A program made the translations under genes and the position numbers. Shown in pieces: positions 49,001 through 61,500 of a DNA stretch of 64,000 nt. This DNA comes from Neelides folsomi (lineage: Eukaryota > Arthropoda > Collembola > Neelipleona > Neelidae): positions 1 through 64,000 of the forward strand of contig JAQGBZ010000321.1 of assembly GCA_034687125.1 (NCBI GenBank). The letters run 5' to 3'. The notes beneath the pieces are model-generated. The model saw only the letters and a program-made list of their open reading frames with translations, searched no databases and had not been told where the DNA came from. How positions within the stretch are numbered: the stretch's first letter is position 1; each line of letters starts with the position of its first letter.

Positions 49001-52000
49001 TTTTATACATATTATGTACTACTAAAACAATGTTAATTTCACAAAATTAAACATAAATTTAAAATGTTTAAAATATAGATAGAAGTAATGGAAAATGAGC
49101 TTCATGAACTCGACAACAAATTGAATTCAACCATTAAAGAGAATAGCCAAAAAATCAATGAGCTTGAGACATTTATTGTAGAGTTGACGAGTCAACGTGA
49201 CCTTGTTCAAAAACAGGTATAAATTAAATAAATTAACAAAATGTTTATGCTTATGCTAACATTTTATAATAATGGTAGAATTATTATATTGCATTATTAC
49301 GAGACAAATCCAGAAATCAAGCTACAACAATGGTTAATTATAATACACATTTTATGTTAGATGGATGAAACTGTGATTGGACTTGAAACTACAATTATTG
49401 GGCTCGAATACGATATCAAAACGAGAGTTGAATGTATGGCTGATAAAGATTATGAGATTACAATGCTCAGGGAATCCGTTGAATCTCAGCAAAGCGCATT
49501 TGTTTCACAGGTTTTACAAATTTTGTATTTAAAAACAGCTAGGTTTCATTAATTAGTTATAAATTGTACTATAATTGACATAAATTTTAATAGAAAAATG
49601 CGATGCAAGAAGAACTTGATGATCTCAAAAATAAATTGACTTCGACAATTAATGAGACGAGTCAAAAAATTAATGAGTATGAAACTTTCATTTTTGAGTT
49701 GACGACTCAACGCGATCTCATTCAGAAACAGGTATAAATTAAGAAATTAAACAATAATGTTTATACCTTATATTAGAAACAAACATAATTGTAAGTTTTT
49801 AAATAATTGTGTTAGCTGAATGAAACCATCTTTGGACTTGAAACAACAGTTATTGGACTCGAATACGACATTAAGATACGTGATCAATGTCTAGTTGAGA
49901 AAGACCATGAGATAACAACGCTCAAAACGTACAATGAATCACAAGAATGTGAATTCATGTCACAGGTAATTATTAATAACTACCTACCATTATATTTTTT
50001 AAAATGTTTGAAGTTTGGATTTAATAAAATAAAATATCTTTGTATTTAAAAATATGAATTCTTTCGTAGAAAAAAGAGCTGGAAAATGAACTTCATGAAC
50101 TCAACAACAAATTGGCCTCAATAATTCAAGAGACCAGTCAAAAAATGAGTGAACAAGAAACTTTTATCATTGAGTTGAAGAATCAACGTGATAGTGTTCA
50201 GGAACAGGTAATATTGGTAAAACTTTTTTTAAATTGATTGTATTGCTAAATATATTGATTGCATTTAATTTGGTGTTAGCTGAATGAAGCCGTGATTGAA
50301 TTTGAAGATACCATTAATGGGCTCGATAACGACTTTAAAACGCTTAATCAATGTTTAGTTGATAAACATTCTGAGCTCACAATGCTTAAGACTTCCATCG
50401 AAGCCAAAGAAAATGATTTCATTTTGCAGGTTTTTGCAATATCCTTTTACTGAAAATATTTAATTTAGATTCTGCAAATTAAAATTGAACTAACGCATAA
50501 CGTTTTTAAGTATTTATAATTACTTAAATGGTTTTAAATAGAAAAAAGAGATGGAGGGTGAGCTTCAGGAACTCGACAACAAATTGACTTCAACAATTGA
50601 AGAGACTAGCCAAAAAATGAAGGAGCAAGATAATTCAATCATTGAATTGACAAATCAACGTGATCTTGTTCAAAAACAGGTAAAAAATAATAAATTAATT
50701 GAAAATAACTTTACGTTAAGTTCTAACAAAATTATATATAACTTTATCTTAGCTAAACGAAACCGTCATTGGACTTGAAACTACCATTGCTGGACTCGGA
50801 TCTGAAATCGAATCGCTTAATGAAAGCTTGTTGAACAAGGACTCTGAGATTACAAAGCTTAAGGCTTCAAATGATTCCCAAGAAAATGAAATCGCATCAC
50901 TCATTTTGGAGGTTTTTTTATTATAAGATTAATTACTACATAACCTATTTTATATAATTAATTTTATAATTATTATTTTTCAACTTCTGACTTTTAATAT
51001 TATTCCCAGCATATTCTTTTTCAAAATGAATCTTCCTTCCGCACATCTCAATAACATTTAATTGTTGATTTAATCTTAATCATTTTTTGCCATTAATAGA
51101 GAAAAGGATTGCAAGTTGAACTCAGCGAAGTTATTGAAATTTTCAATATTGCAATTAAGGAAAAGGACGAGAGAATTTGTGAGCAACTAAATTCTATCAA
51201 TGAGTTCAAGAAGCGTCAAGATCTCATTCTGAAAAAGGTATTTATTAATTAGTTTATATTAATTTTAACTTTTTGAGAATACTTTTTAATAACTACAAGA
51301 CTATAACTGTATATACATACATTCGGATTTATATTATATTGTGCCTATTCATTTTCCTTAGTTTGATACATTGAACCGAATTGAAATGGATTGTGGTTCG
51401 GCCAAACTTGCAGTAGAAAATTTGAAAGTGCAACTTGAGGAGCAACGGAAAGAAAATGTTAAGATATTAAATAACGAAGCTGTTTTGGAAAATCGTTATC
51501 AAGCCACTTGCCATGAACTCGAAGAACTTCATTCAAAAAAGTATTTACACTTCTACAACTTTAAAAAATTGAAAATTATGAATGCGATTTTTATAGAAGC
51601 TTCTAATAGTATTCTAATTATTATTAGGTCGTTGATAAAGATTCAGCTTGAGAGCTATGCCAAGGAAAACATGGAATTGAAAAATGAACAAAAACAGTTC
51701 AAACATGAACTAATGGCTGCCATTAATACTAAAGACGAGAATGAAGCTCTAAAGAAGAAATTGGAAGAATTGAATTCTCTCGTTGGGCCATTCCAAGAAC
51801 AACTTCGAAAATACGAAATTGAGAGTAATTTGGAAAGAGCTGCAAATCAAGGAAAAGATGCCACGAACAAAGAACTGGCCAAGAAATACGCTGATCTTTT
51901 GGGACATCAAAATAACAAACAAAAGATCCATCACATTGTGAAGCTCAAGGATGAAATTCTTAATTTGAAAACGGTAATATCATGTGTTATGAAAAGTTTT

Positions 52001-52219
52001 GATTATCTTTTAGATAAGTTAATTAAAATCTAATTTACTAACATTTAAAATAATCTATTGTTGTAGGAGAATGAGAAATTACGAAAAGACTTGACTAGGA
52101 AATCAAAGGAACTTTCATCCCTTGAGGGTGACCGATTAAAGGTGAAGGCTCTTCTTGCTGATAAAACTCAAGAGTTTTACAACCAAAACAAACTTCCTCC
52201 AACTCCAGCAGATTTCTGA
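46021..52219 (+). CDS. HMMR: HMMR (RHAMM)-like coiled-coil protein with a tandemly duplicated exon array
   Basis: Twenty-four exons, all phases consistent, 1233 residues. In vertebrates HMMR is a spindle and microtubule-associated coiled-coil protein with roles in spindle orientation. The N-terminus MTFPQAKRFVDVVGDTVPAP then GAYDPKF matches human MSFPKAPLKRF...PSPGAYD. The C-terminus KKYADLLGHQNNKQKIHHIV then KLKDEILNLK matches [23 protein letters not shown]. Exon 1 is 46021-46060 and exon 2 is 46309-46544. Then come A exons 46629-46787, 47174-47323, 47633-47782, 48109-48258, 48837-48986, 49361-49510, 49816-49965, 50280-50429, 50753-50911. B exons are 46956-47093, 47411-47548, 47861-47998, 48338-48475, 48606-48743, 49079-49216, 49594-49731, 50070-50207, 50542-50679, 51100-51237. 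The end exons are 51362-51540, 51628-51973 and 52067-52219. A Ser/Arg-rich patch follows the N-terminal motif. Human HMMR is about 725 residues; the excess is the exon array. Confidence 0.92.
46629..51237 (+). repeat. Alternating A/B exon duplication array inside HMMR
   Basis: Nine A exons (seven of 150 nt, the first and last 159 nt) alternate with ten B exons (all 138 nt). Typical A sequence is LNETVIGLETTIxGLExDIK, then TRDQCLxDKDxEITxLKTS and a final SQ. Typical B sequence is KKEMQDELHELDNKLNSTI, then ETSQKINELETFIVELTNQR and DLVQKQ. Every exon begins and ends between codons. Each A+B pair adds 96 residues of predicted coiled coil. Two B exons (48338-48475 and 48606-48743) are adjacent with no A exon between. 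The introns are also alike in places, showing that duplication copied exons with their introns. The terminal copies are the most divergent and the central ones most alike, as expected for unequal crossing-over within the array. Confidence 0.93.
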
Positions 52220-52677
52220 TTTCCAATATATCAGTGTAAACTTTGATGTAAAATATTTGTGTACAAATACTAAACCAAACTGCCTTTTTAATTTTAATAC
52301 TGAACTTTATATATTTTTTATTGATAAAATACAAAAATAATTTATTATACTTGTAAAAGTACTTTTTTCAAACCGTGTATTTCACAAACTATATGATAAT
52401 AAATTTATAATTTAAACTACAATTTAAACTACAAATAATAAGATCCAAGTAAGATTTTTTAAATTGTTATCCCGTTGATCGATTTTTGTATTTGTTTGGA
52501 AAAAATCCGTTCTTAAAAGTAATATTAAACAGTGGCCGTTTACTAATTGCAATTTTGTTTTATAGATAATTTACTAATAAGTATTTATTACGATATGTCT
52601 AAGACCTTGTACGTCTCATAGGAAAATAGGGAATCTATATTATTTCGAACAAAAACGCATTGACAGTTTTATATATT
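52220..52677. other. Convergent spacer, HMMR and kinase 3' ends
   Basis: AT-rich 458 bases containing the 3' untranslated regions of two converging genes. No other feature is recognised. Confidence 0.5.
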
Positions 52678-54159
52678 TTATAGGAGAGAGTTAATATGAA
52701 GCCATGGGTGTCCAATTGCTTGTTCAATGGTGGCTCGTCGTGTCACGTCTGGTTCAAGCAAATGGCTGTAATTGTACAAAAGTAATTAAATTAATTTTTA
52801 AATTAATTTAGGTAAAAATATTGTAAAGTGAGTTTTAGGAGTTAATTTTACCGAATGATGTGTTTGCCAGAGTCCGTGATTTTTCCACAACTTGAAGGAT
52901 AAGTGAGAACACGTTCAATTTGATTTTTAATCATTTGACTGATGTTGGATTCATCGAAGGGCATGTGTCCTGTGAGCATTATGTAAAGAACGCACCCAAG
53001 TGACCACATGTCATACAGCTTTGGATTGTAACTCGTTCCCTAATAGATGTTTATATGTTAAATATTTTTAATACATTTTAATGTTAAGTATTAGAAGTGA
53101 CTTATACGAACTAAAACCCATTTGTAATAAATACCAATTAAATTTTTTGGAAAAGTTAAATTATTACTTGAAGGATTTCTGGAGCGGCATAAGCTGCACT
53201 TCCACAATAAGTATTTGAGAGCGTCCGCTTTCCTTCATCATCACGGCAATAACGTGAGAATCCAAAGTCGGAGATTTGTACAAGATCATTTTTGGCTAAA
53301 AGTACGTTTTCGCATTTAAGGTCTCTGTGGGCAATGTCGAGTCTGTGAAGGTATCGAACGGCAGACAAAAGTTGACTAAAAGAAATAAAAGGAATTTTTG
53401 CTATCTTTATAAAATTGAAATTAAGCTGAGCACTTATACCAAAAATGTTGTATTGAGGGCAATTAAGATTTTACTTGAAGTAATGTCGAGATCGATTTTC
53501 GGATATTTGGTTCTTTTCTTTGATATATTCCAAGAGGTCTCCTTTATTGCACCAGTCCATGAAAATATAAACATGTTTGTCAATCTCAACAACGTCGTAA
53601 ACTCGAACAATGTTTGGGTGCTGGATCCTACTCACAATTTCCAGCTCTCTTGGAAGAAATCTGGTAACGAAGTCTTCTGAAGCTTTCTTCTTGTTTATAA
53701 TCTATCAACAAAAACAATTACATTTAACATTTAAATAACATTTTTACAGAACGTTATTTTGCCCTTCAATATTAGAAAATTTTGTTAAATACGATTACTC
53801 ATACTTATAACTTAACGTTAATTTTAATTATATAAGTTAGATAAGAAATTGTATGCAATGAAACCGCTTCGAACAAACGTTGGATAATTTCATCGAATAT
53901 TTATATGCACTGTATTACAAAACTGTAATCCTCGTTTTTAGCTTATTTTTCATACCTTGCATGCGAGTCGATATGCCGGAGATCCGTCAGGGAAGAGTCG
54001 GGTTGTGATCCTGACTTTTGAGTAAGAACCTTCTCCAATTACTTTCCCCATTTTGTAATTGAGGTGGGAGAGGTAGCCAGAAATGTGACCATATTTTGCT
54101 TGTTTTGGTGCTCCATATTGGTTCTTGGTCAATATCACATCCCCGTCGGTCCTCGACAT
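52678..54159 (-). CDS. Testis-specific serine/threonine kinase (TSSK) family protein
   Basis: Exons are 54159-53956, 53701-53475, 53375-53168, 53039-52852 and 52765-52678, giving 304 residues in agreeing phase. In relatives these kinases act in late sperm development. Kinase motifs in order: glycine loop [12 protein letters not shown]-type lysine in [32 protein letters not shown]; catalytic loop [14 protein letters not shown] in [10 protein letters not shown]; the TSSK-like activation segment [39 protein letters not shown]; and [20 protein letters not shown], close to TSSK1/2 MLQPDVNRR. All catalytic residues are present, so it should be active. An N-terminal stretch of about 37 residues precedes the kinase domain and there is almost no C-terminal tail. 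The first ATG in the open frame was taken as start. The exact TSSK subtype is not resolved. Confidence 0.92.
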
Positions 54160-55550
54160 TCTAATCAAATTCAAGAAAAAGATTTAGAAATTATATTTAA
54201 CCATATAACATCCATCGGCTTATTACATGAACATTATTAATTTATTAATCTATGATTGATGATCAATAATCAATGATTGCAAAAGGTAGTTAATGACCTT
54301 ATCCTAGGGATGGTGGATCGAGGTCTTTCGGCCAACTTAATATCAATTTCAAAAATTACCTTACGGAAGCTCTACAAGCTAATTAAACTTACGATAGCAT
54401 AGATATTTCTACCAATTATTGAAAAAAATTAAAAAAAACATTGACAAAACTTGACTTTATAAGCATCAATTTCTGATGGCTGGGTGTAAAATACCTATTA
54501 CTTTATGTTTCCTTAGACTAATTACATAAGTATAATTATGCCTTCCCTTTTTTATAAATCCATTAAAATTTTACTAAATAGTTTATACCTATAATAAAAA
54601 ATACATTCCATAAAATCATTGTTGGTTGTACCATATTCCGACCATGAGAATCAGCTTGGTTAGTTAAGTTAGTTAATTTCCACCGAGGTGGTGAAAACCA
54701 CTTTATTTAATGGAGATAAGATTGGATGGAGAGTCTATCGAGTCGATTAGAGCCTCCCAAACGAGTCGGATGAGAACTCCCACTCTCTCAATGAGGAATC
54801 CTCCTTTATCGACTCCCGTATTAAGCGGCGAGTGGAAGGAGGATCCTCCAACACCACCCTCATCATCTCATCCCTTATTATGTCTTCTTAATCCTACTCC
54901 GCCTCTATCTTTTTTATTCCCTCCAATTACTCATCGAGGGCCCTATTTACATCCAAAATATCCTTCATTTGCTTCTGCTCGTGACTAATTCCGATGCTCA
55001 TAAAACTCAAAACTGTTCGGGTTTTATAATATGATAAACACACATGTACGAAGCACGAGAATACATTAAACAGGATCAAGTACTCAAATAGGCCTAAAAA
55101 GAGAGATATAAAAGGATTTTAAACGTATCGACCTGGAATACTAATTTCAAATTCACATCATGAATATAAATGTGTAAAGGTAATTGACGTCTTGAGCGAT
55201 ATATGTATAATATTACAAGCATATGATGACTTTTATTACAATTCATGAAAGTATGGTATAGACAGATCATTTATGAACTTATTCCTATAAAATATAGGTA
55301 CACCACATATTTTACAAATTACCGCTTACGCATCTTTATCTACGCATATGGATGTTCATATCATTCACATTCTCTTTGATCCATGTAGGAAATATTTATA
55401 TATCTGACAATGAGATATCCTCGTAATTTATACAATGAAAGGAATATGTCGAGGTTCTTTGAAGCATTAACAAGATGTAAGAGATATACTGATACAATGA
55501 ATGTATCCCAATATATTTATGTATTTCACAATATCATCTCTGATTTAAAT
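54160..55550. other. Intergenic, upstream of the kinase gene
   Basis: Includes the presumed promoter of the kinase gene and AT-rich spacer. The open frame at 54710-54988 is rich in Ser, Pro and Arg and looks like a composition effect rather than a gene; I found no splice partner or family for it. Confidence 0.4.
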
Positions 55551-58500
55551 CTGGTCAAATGAGTAGGAAGATGTACGAGAGTGAATGAGAGTTGTTCCCT
55601 GATCTGAAGGGTCGAGATGTGTGATAAGAAATTGTTATTGGGTCGTTGAGGATCATCGATCATAGGGTGGGGGCGAGTGGTGGAGTCCTCAGCATGAGTT
55701 GCCACAATTATAATGCATTATAATACACATTATGTCAATTAAGTGGGTGGTGGTCCTATCATTGTCCAAGAGGGGAATTCTATAGATTCCTATCTCACTC
55801 GGGTCTCATATGGAAGCTAATCTCGATCTCTCTCACCACCACCAGCTCCCATCTCCACCCAATCTCATTACCACATTCTTGCCCTTATAAGACCATAGGA
55901 AAATGATATTCTTCCAATTATGCTCCCGTGAAGGATGCCTTTTTCAAAGTCTTTTCTAAACCCTTCAACCTCCTAAATCGGCCCTCACCTCCCATTTCAT
56001 TTACATAAATATGGTGAGCTGGTTTGAGCCACTTTAATACAACCAACATTTCAACTGTCCAAAAGATGCCCTTCGAGGGTGTAAATTAAATTAACTCTCC
56101 CGAGTTCCTTAGGATCTCTTTAATTACTTCCACCTTTTTATCTTCCTCGACCCTTCCACTCCCATTATGTTCTATTTAAAAACAGAATTACGCCTTTCTC
56201 TTCCCATACAAATTGAACGAGTATAGTGAAATGAGATTGAATTTATACGCGTGTGTTTTAAGGGCATATAATGGAACTTCACCTTTCCAACACGCCTAAT
56301 AACCCGAGTGTATCATCTTTCATGAGAGGTTGGTGGAGGTAAAAAGTGTATAGAGAGTAGGTTGATCCTTATCAAATCATTTCTTCCTCAAACACATTTC
56401 AAGTGGACGCCTCCCCTCAATTACGAGAAACGCATGAGGGTTGTTGAGTTTCAAATTGGTGAAGGTTTTCTTATTTAGATGAAGATTCCTGTATGAATTG
56501 ATCTGATCTAAAGAGACAGCTGACGGTCGGCTTATTATCCAACGAGATGGGAAGGATCCCTTCAAGGCCCAAAAAACCATTACACAAAAATCACAGATAC
56601 TCAAATTGTTCAAATCAACGAAACTACTAGCGTTAGGACTTTATCTTTTTTCATTTTCATTCTTTAAGTTAAGCATACTGATACGAGATTTATTTCATGT
56701 ACGATCCAAGATCCAATGAATAAGAAAATATATTAATATTATTTCATCTTTATTTTAGTACTAACATACAATAAATAATTATTCAATATTATCATAAACT
56801 AAATGCTACCAATTGGGCATATTCATTTTAGTAAAATAAATGTATAAAATTTTGAATAAAAATTCATTTTTATTAATTATTCTTATTGTAATTTTATAAC
56901 TATTATACACCTTGTTTAATTAATAAATATTTTTCCTGACATTGTGACAATCTCATGAATTTATTGTAACATACAAAGGTTTATATTATATTGTTATTAT
57001 AGGCTCATTGTTGAATAATAGAATTTTTCTCCAAATCTCCACTTCTGTCCTCCGACGGTGTGTATTCTGTACGTGAAGGATAATCATTTTAAGCTGCATT
57101 TCCTACTCTATAGAAAATAATAAATAAAAGAGTTTTGAAATGAAAAGAGGTTTAGTTGAACGAGTCATGATGGCCGTATGATGTAAAATGCTAATAAAGT
57201 AAAAAGAAGGATTTATTGAGGACGGCAAAGTATCAGAATAATGCTCTGAGGGTAGTAGGGGCAAATTTATAGTATAAAAAGGCCCACCGTTACTCATGTA
57301 TCCCCTTTTATTACTGGTGTGAAAGTGAGAGGAGCTGAGAGAGTTTAAGTTATGACTCTCCGTAATGGGTTTGAAATCTAGTAGAATCTAGAATTGCTTC
57401 TCCATGTTCCGCTCTTGTGTGCAGGGTGTATCAGAGAGATCTCCCTCCATCTTCCCCATGTGGAGGTTAAATGGACGACTGAGGGCCCATTTATGCTTTA
57501 ATTGAAAAATAATATTTTGTTTGGGAGGAAGGGGAGATCGAGGTGTACGTTAAACCGTTTAACAGCTCTCCCATGATATACATTATAAAATATACGAGTA
57601 TGTTCCTCTCTCAGCTATCCACAGCTTTTCTTCTCCCTATAGTCTCTCGGAGAATCAAAAAAGATATTTTACAGACGTCAATAGAAAACCCTCAACCCTT
57701 CATGTGCAGGGGACCCAAGAGGGTTTAATTATTAAATAAACACCTTCCCCATACTCGACGATACGGATCAAATGGCTCTGAGCTGTTGTTCAATACTCAC
57801 GATATCACTTTCATTCTTTTCACTGTATCATTCCATTTTAGTCTCGTCCTTTTATCCGCAATAATATCCTGCGCAAAGAATGAATACATATTCGGCGAAA
57901 TCTAGCAAAATACAGATATGTACATTAAATTCAAAATACCCGTTCAGAATATGTAATAATTTGCCTGTTGGACTATAAACCTTAATTTTGAAATTATTAC
58001 AATACTCGTAGGATTTATGTGTGTTCAATGTGTCATAAATTTCGGATGGTTTGTTGAAGTTGGAGAAATGAAGCGGAACGGAATGCTGTGGAAGAAGTGA
58101 ATACAACTAACATTCCCGGATGAAAATGAACTTTATTGAAACTGAGGAATGTGTTCATTTGGTTCTAATATAATATGTCAAGCCGTCACGGCAGACGAGG
58201 CGGCGTCGTCCTAACTCAAAGTCGAGAAGCTCAAATATGTAAAGCTGGCGAGGAATGCCTTCACTTGAATTTTGCTAATGGCGTGTGATTAGACGAGGTG
58301 GGCAGCGGACAAAGGCCCAGGTAGGCGGGTGTATTGGAGCGGGGTAAGGAAGTTATTGAAAATTAGCAGTCGTATTCAACGGCGGCTCAAATGGTCACGG
58401 CCCCCCGTTGTGCTCCACAAAAACCGAGACGAATAAATGATGGCTTAATTACATTCAGAGGGGCTGTGTGTGTACGAGTGAGGGAAAGGCCGACACGGCA

Positions 58501-61500
58501 GGGCCATAAGCTCCCAGCACGGAACAGACCCGACCGAGTCATTCTCCTCCCTTTTATTCGACCATTCCCCACCTTAATGACTCGAAGAGGTTGAGAGTTG
58601 GGCCCATTCATTACCCAATAAGTACCTTCGCATCCGATTCCGCTCCCAATTAATGATCCCCCCTTATCTCACTTCCACGAGGGAAATATGACTTAATTAC
58701 TCACTTATTATATATTTATTTCCTTTGACTTCTCCTCAGGCCAGCCGTGGACATTTGGAGCAGCAAACGTACTATTTATGTTGTTAAACCCATTGGAGGT
58801 AATAAGCATGAAATAAGGCATGAGTAAGACACTTGACATGATGATGATGATTACACAACCTCGTTTTGCTCAAAGAATGCGCAAGAAATGGTGGAGTGTA
58901 ATTACACTCACAATCTCACTTCTCTATAATATAAATTGAGTCTAATGGGAATTGCCCTCTGAAATTGGTTCTTCCGACAAAGTGAGAACGGGGTTGAATG
59001 GCAAGCTTTTACGTCTCTGACTGTACAAAAACTTTGTTTTCTCCTTTTATAACTTTTATTCCTTTGAATCCGGGACCATCTTTTCCCAATGTGAGAGAAC
59101 GTTAGGAATAATTTTTCGATTACGAGGGCCCAAGTTTATTTTTGCAACCGCGTGTAGAAGAGGCTATTAGAATCTGGCAAGTGAGAAATGTAGAGTGGTA
59201 ATGGAGTGAAATTCCAGTTGATGGAAAAGAATTTATTACTCAAGGTATCCTCGGAGATCCGCACTGCCTGAGTCTAAGTGTGCGGAGGCGGAGTCGGGAT
59301 TTTTACAACAGGATGGGAATGTCCCGGTGGGAGTCCCGGGTTGGGAGCAGGAGTAAACAGGAGAACCGGGAGGAATATGGGAGGCAATTTCCGACGATTC
59401 ATCCTCTCCTCAATTTATTCATTCGGGGGTGTCTCACTCCATTTGCTCACCTCTTTATTCTAACTTGTTTCTGTTGACATGCGGATTTTTCTCTGTCGTC
59501 TTCGCCCTCCCGCTGGTGTCGCTCGGAGGACCATTTACATCCGTTATTTATTGATTCCGCAATGTTCTCCACGGAGGGAAAACGAGTCCCTTTATTTTAT
59601 TCCCTTAAAACTTATTCCCCAACACTTTTATTCCTCCTCGGCGGAAATGAAGAGGGAATTGGACCCAGTCGATTACGCAAGGAATCCCTTTTCATTCTAC
59701 AATCCAGGAATGATTCCCACCAAGATCTAAGGAGATTGGGCAAATAAAATTTTTCAACTCGGCCCATACGATGAGGAGATTGTGGATTCAGAAAGAAACT
59801 TATTTGGAGTCCCAAACTTATTTGCTTTGAAATTCGATGTGACCCCCGGTGCTCGTTATATCTTTATTGGACGGATTATCAATGCGACCTCTTCGACAAC
59901 TCCCACGATGAAAAGATGGAAGTAGATGGGACTCAATGTGGAATTCCCTATGATTTCCCAATATTTCACACTCCATTATTCACCCATCTCTCTTCCCTTG
60001 CCCTCAAGATGAATCGGATGAACACCCATTTTCTCTAAACTTATTCATAGACTTTTTCTTCAAAAGTAATAAAATGCTATTGGCATTTATCCTGACTCAT
60101 CTCAACAAATATCGATAGCCTATATTGCCCTAAAATACTATAAAGCCACATTTTGTTTCCTCTATAGGTCTATTTTACATTCACCTCTAATCGCTATAAT
60201 TTTATTGGTTTTACAATAGCAGTGAAAGTTTATTTTCTTAAATAATATTATCACTTCCTTTATTATTCAATCATTTAAGACAAGAATGCTTAAAAATTAA
60301 AATCAATTGTTTCGAAGACCATTAAGAAAGCTATCAACACTTGTCAATCAATTCGCACAGTCATCCATTCATAAACATTGTCCTTTAACATTGTTGAAAA
60401 TCTTAAAATGTTGAATGGAATTTCATAGATCAACTTGAAGAATGAATAATCGGCCAAATGACCAAGAGTGATGGGAAAGGAATGATGAGAATGATGAGGA
60501 GAAAATCATGGTGTGAAGGAAAAATAAAAGGCCAATGCGATACTATACATATTCATCCGTTCCAACTTACCATTTTCCCTTCCCTTTTATAGATAAAAGG
60601 AGAGGAACTTGTGACAGACCGTTAGTTAAAAGAGGGTTACCCCGAGAGAGCGAACTGACTCTTCCACACCGGGCACCCTGCTGATCTTTGTTACCTTTAT
60701 TTGAGGGCCTTGTAGCCACGATGTCTCTCCCCATTACACTCCAATGGGCCTCATAGAAGAAAACACGGGGAAACTTTATTTAACTACCTCGACATCTCCT
60801 GTCTCATAACGTTCACAAGGTTCCATAGGTATGGACAAACCTCAGACTCACCATCGCCATTCCCATCATTATGAAGTGGAGGAACCCAAGGGGCGGTCAA
60901 ATTTTCCAGTGGCGTGGGGGAATTGAAGGGTCAAAGAGTCAATTTGGACGGATTTTTCCTTTTCTCTCATTTATAAATGAATTCATTATCTCCTATCATC
61001 AGGTACGGCAGGGCTTCTCTCGTTTAACCTTGACTCATCACGCGTTATTTGCCCATTTTTCACTTCCCTCAATTTTTCCATTTTTCACCCAAGGAGGTCA
61101 GACGGGGATGGGAGGACAAGTGACGTTGACAAAGACAGAGCAGGGAGAAGTTGGAATGGACCATATCATGAGCCTTCAGTTCCATATCTTATCACCACTC
61201 TCGATCTCTCCTTTTCGTAATGGACCAGGAGGAATTTTGACGGGGTTTTTTGTTTTGATCGTGGTGATAATTTGAAATGATGATTTGTGAGATTTCTCCC
61301 GCCCTTATACTCCAATTCATGGAAGGAGAACTGAGGTAGAATTGAGAAATGAGAGACAAATGCGTGAAGTTATCTCAGTTCTTCATCGTCCCTGTCATGA
61401 CTCTCCTGGCCACCCGAGTCAGAAGGAGGAGAATAGGGAACAAAATGCACAAAACTTATTATTATTAATCTCAACAAACTTCCTAAAGGTTACATTTGTT

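Noticed and set aside
54710-54988. Open frame of 92 codons, Ser/Pro/Arg-rich
   Set aside because: No splice partner, no family resemblance, and the composition follows the local CT-rich DNA.
60871-61275. Longest open frame in the right-hand desert (134 codons)
   Set aside because: Protein is low in charged pattern and unlike any family; the region is long-open because of moderate GC content. No conserved start context or neighbours supporting it.
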